A DNA stretch of 64,000 nt from Clostridia bacterium (lineage in GTDB: Bacteria > Bacillota > Clostridia > Peptostreptococcales > Acidaminobacteraceae): NCBI GenBank assembly GCA_016938815.1, contig JAFGTX010000066.1, forward strand, positions 1 to 64,000. Reading direction: 5' to 3'. Positions within the stretch are counted from its first letter, which is position 1; each line of letters begins with the position of its first letter. Under the pieces are notes generated by a model. It was not told where the DNA came from. It searched no databases and worked only from the letters and a program-made list of their open reading frames with translations. The position numbers and the translations under genes are program-made. Shown piece after piece: positions 62,316 through 64,000 of the stretch.

Positions 62316-64000
62316 ATGGATAAAAAACTAAACAATACCTCATTACGAACACGGCTCATCATTTTTTTTGCAGTTATGGTCTTGATTACAAATGTTTTTA
62401 TTGGCTTTTTTGCATTCAGAAGTGCAAAATTCCAATTGACGGAATCGACCAAGGTCATGCTTCAAAACAGCACCCGCGTCGTACTTGATTTAATCGAAAA
62501 TAAAAATAAGGATGTTATAGCAGGTTATATCACTCAAGAAGAGGCTGAAGAATCTGTTAAGCAGTTCATTCTAGGCCCTATGCGTGAAGACGGTACACGC
62601 CCGGTCAACACCAATATCAATCTCGGCAAGAACGGCTATATTTTTATCATGGATTCTCAAGGGATTGAAGTGGCGCACCCTTGCATTGAAGGTCAAAATG
62701 CATGGCATATAACAGATCGCATTGATAAGGATTTTTATATTTCACATGCCATCATCGCTAAAGCCAGCGAAGGCGGCTTCACCTATTACAACTGGGAATT
62801 GCCTTATTCGGATGAAGTCTCTGAAAAACTGGTCTACGGTGAATTTTCAAATTCATGGGACTGGGTGATTTGTTCCTCAATCTATTTGGATGATTTTTCA
62901 GAAGGTGCACATATGGTCTTGCGCTTGCTTCTGCTTTCCACCATCCCGATGTTTGTTTTTGCCTTCCTTGGCATCCTACTATTCACCAATGCAGCCCTTC
63001 GCCCGATCCGCGAGCTGGCTTACGCGATGGAGAACGTCAACGCAAACAACAATATACTGCCAGATATCAAATATTCCAACGACGAAATCGGCTTACTCAG
63101 TCGAACCTTTGTCGATATGCTCGATCGACTGAATCATAAAAGGGACATGTTGATCCAAGCGAGAAGTGAGCTTAAAGACGCTAATAACCGCCTTGAAGCC
63201 TTGGTTGAAGAGCGTACTAGAAAATTGGAGGATTCTCTGGAGGAATTGCTAGAAGCCCAGCAGCATTTGATCGAGTCTGAACGTCTCGCTACACTTGGAA
63301 ACCTCGTCGCAGGCATTATCCATGAAGTCAATACACCGCTGGGAATCGGTGTTACCACCGTTTCTCATCTGAATAAACTTAACACACAGGCCTTAAGGCA
63401 ATTGAGCGATAACGAAATGACTGCAGAAGATCTCAAAAAATTCTTTTTGAATGTTGATGAGAGCATCACCATTCTGCAGCACAATCTGGATCGTGCAGCA
63501 GAACTCATCAACAGCTTTAAACAGGTGGCCGTCAACCAAACCGCCATCGTAGCTACTCAATTCAATGTCTATGATTACTTTAAGAAAATTCTTCTGAGTT
63601 TAAAGCACGAGTACAAGCGTACCCATCATGAAATCAATATTGTATGTGATGAAGCCATATTGATTTATACTTATCCGGGTGCCTTATCACAAATTCTGAC
63701 CAATTTAATCATGAATTCCCTCATCCATGGTTTTGAAGGCATTGACAAGGGACATATCATCATTAAATTTGAAGTCATAAATGACACCTATCACCTGACT
63801 TATAGCGACGATGGTGTGGGGATCAGCAAAGAAAACCTTGGAAAAATCTTCGAACCTTTCTTCACTACCAAGCGCAGTAGCGGTGGTAGCGGTCTCGGTT
63901 TACACATCATCTATACCGTGGCGACCCAGCAGCTGGGTGGCACAATCAACATTGAAAGTGACGTAAATCAAGGCATTGAGGTTCTAATCAGATTTCCAAA
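62316..64000 (+). CDS. Cache-HAMP sensor histidine kinase (partial, runs off the window)
   Basis: Open from ATG 62316 to the window end (561 codons), absent from the ORF track because it has no stop here. TM1 about 14-35; a single-Cache sensor (NLGKNGYIFIMDSQGIEVAHP, about 105-130; YYNWELPYSDEV); TM2 about 208-230; HAMP; a coiled coil (about 280-325); HisKA with IIHEVNTPLGIG (H336); HATPase with NLIMNSLIHGF, SDDGVGI and SGGSGLGLHIIYT. The layout suits a small-carboxylate or similar extracellular signal. AAGGTGAC precedes the start. The response regulator is not in the window. Confidence 0.92.
   Translation, partial: MDKKLNNTSLRTRLIIFFAVMVLITNVFIGFFAFRSAKFQLTESTKVMLQNSTRVVLDLIENKNKDVIAGYITQEEAEESVKQFILGPMREDGTRPVNTNINLGKNGYIFIMDSQGIEVAHPCIEGQNAWHITDRIDKDFYISHAIIAKASEGGFTYYNWELPYSDEVSEKLVYGEFSNSWDWVICSSIYLDDFSEGAHMVLRLLLLSTIPMFVFAFLGILLFTNAALRPIRELAYAMENVNANNNILPDIKYSNDEIGLLSRTFVDMLDRLNHKRDMLIQARSELKDANNRLEALVEERTRKLEDSLEELLEAQQHLIESERLATLGNLVAGIIHEVNTPLGIGVTTVSHLNKLNTQALRQLSDNEMTAEDLKKFFLNVDESITILQHNLDRAAELINSFKQVAVNQTAIVATQFNVYDYFKKILLSLKHEYKRTHHEINIVCDEAILIYTYPGALSQILTNLIMNSLIHGFEGIDKGHIIIKFEVINDTYHLTYSDDGVGISKENLGKIFEPFFTTKRSSGGSGLGLHIIYTVATQQLGGTINIESDVNQGIEVLIRFP

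Noticed and set aside
1-64000. tRNA, rRNA, CRISPR, insertion sequences, prophage
   Set aside because: No cloverleaf-like sequences, no spaced repeats of CRISPR form and no transposase or phage proteins were seen.

Overview
The window reads as chromosome of an anaerobic, fermentative, probably flagellated or otherwise chemotactic member of the Clostridia. The pointers are strong AGGAGG-type ribosome binding sites, two [FeFe] hydrogenases of clostridial type, a DUF362 ferredoxin-like protein, a clostripain-family protease, an H-NOX chemoreceptor of the Thermoanaerobacter oxygen-binding type, and many intrinsic terminators with long U tracts. A Fusibacter-like organism would fit, but that is inference only. 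I see no rRNA, tRNA, insertion sequence, prophage or CRISPR array. Almost all of the window is coding.

Layout. 1-325 is a non-coding stretch with a 14-bp tandem repeat and hairpins. 326-8636 is a leftward block: PepD dipeptidase, DUF362 protein coupled to an RlmI-like methyltransferase, a PAS-only protein, a membrane GGDEF(degenerate)-EAL protein and TrmB. 8801-13374 is a four-gene rightward hydrogenase operon: small [2Fe-2S] protein, sensory-type [FeFe] hydrogenase with PAS, SpoIIE-like phosphatase, and group B-like [FeFe] hydrogenase. Its terminator is shared with a candidate Fur-controlled small RNA running the other way (about 13583-13400), the most interesting non-coding signal here. 13656-21674 holds mixed housekeeping genes: a flippase-like membrane protein, P1 peptidase, a MutS2-like ATPase lacking Smr, an orphan membrane sensor, DUF502, RluA-type pseudouridine synthase, ThpR and a free-Met-sulfoxide reductase-like GAF protein.

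21758-25054 holds an NSS-family amino-acid transporter with a 33-residue MetS-like partner that the ORF track missed, and a TSUP permease. Both transporters are preceded by copies of the same 278-bp leader, which looks like a duplicated cis-regulatory element with a conserved terminator-like hairpin. 25055-31808 has a ferritin-like protein, a degenerate NERD protein, an EamA permease, a clostripain-like protease, a dCache-type chemoreceptor and PlsY. 31965-38647 is an operon of RND pump, membrane fusion protein, histidine kinase and response regulator. 38706-43387 has the H-NOX chemoreceptor, an ABC-F protein and an HD-GYP protein.

43546-57205 is a single ten-gene leftward operon for uptake and breakdown of maltodextrin or a similar alpha-glucan: LacI regulator, MsmK-like ATPase, binding protein, two permeases, GH31 glucosidase, MalQ, phosphorylase, ROK glucokinase and Pgi. 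Genes overlap or lie 12 bp apart, except for a GC-rich hairpin between binding protein and permease. LacI-type operators sit on the lacI promoter, so the operon is probably autoregulated. The path from external dextrin to fructose-6-phosphate is complete except for phosphoglucomutase. 57385-62150 is a second RND pump operon with a TetR repressor, and the window ends inside a sensor histidine kinase.

Start codons were moved from the ORF-track start wherever an internal ATG, GTG or TTG has a clearly better Shine-Dalgarno sequence. Family assignments come from reading motifs by eye; no database search was possible.
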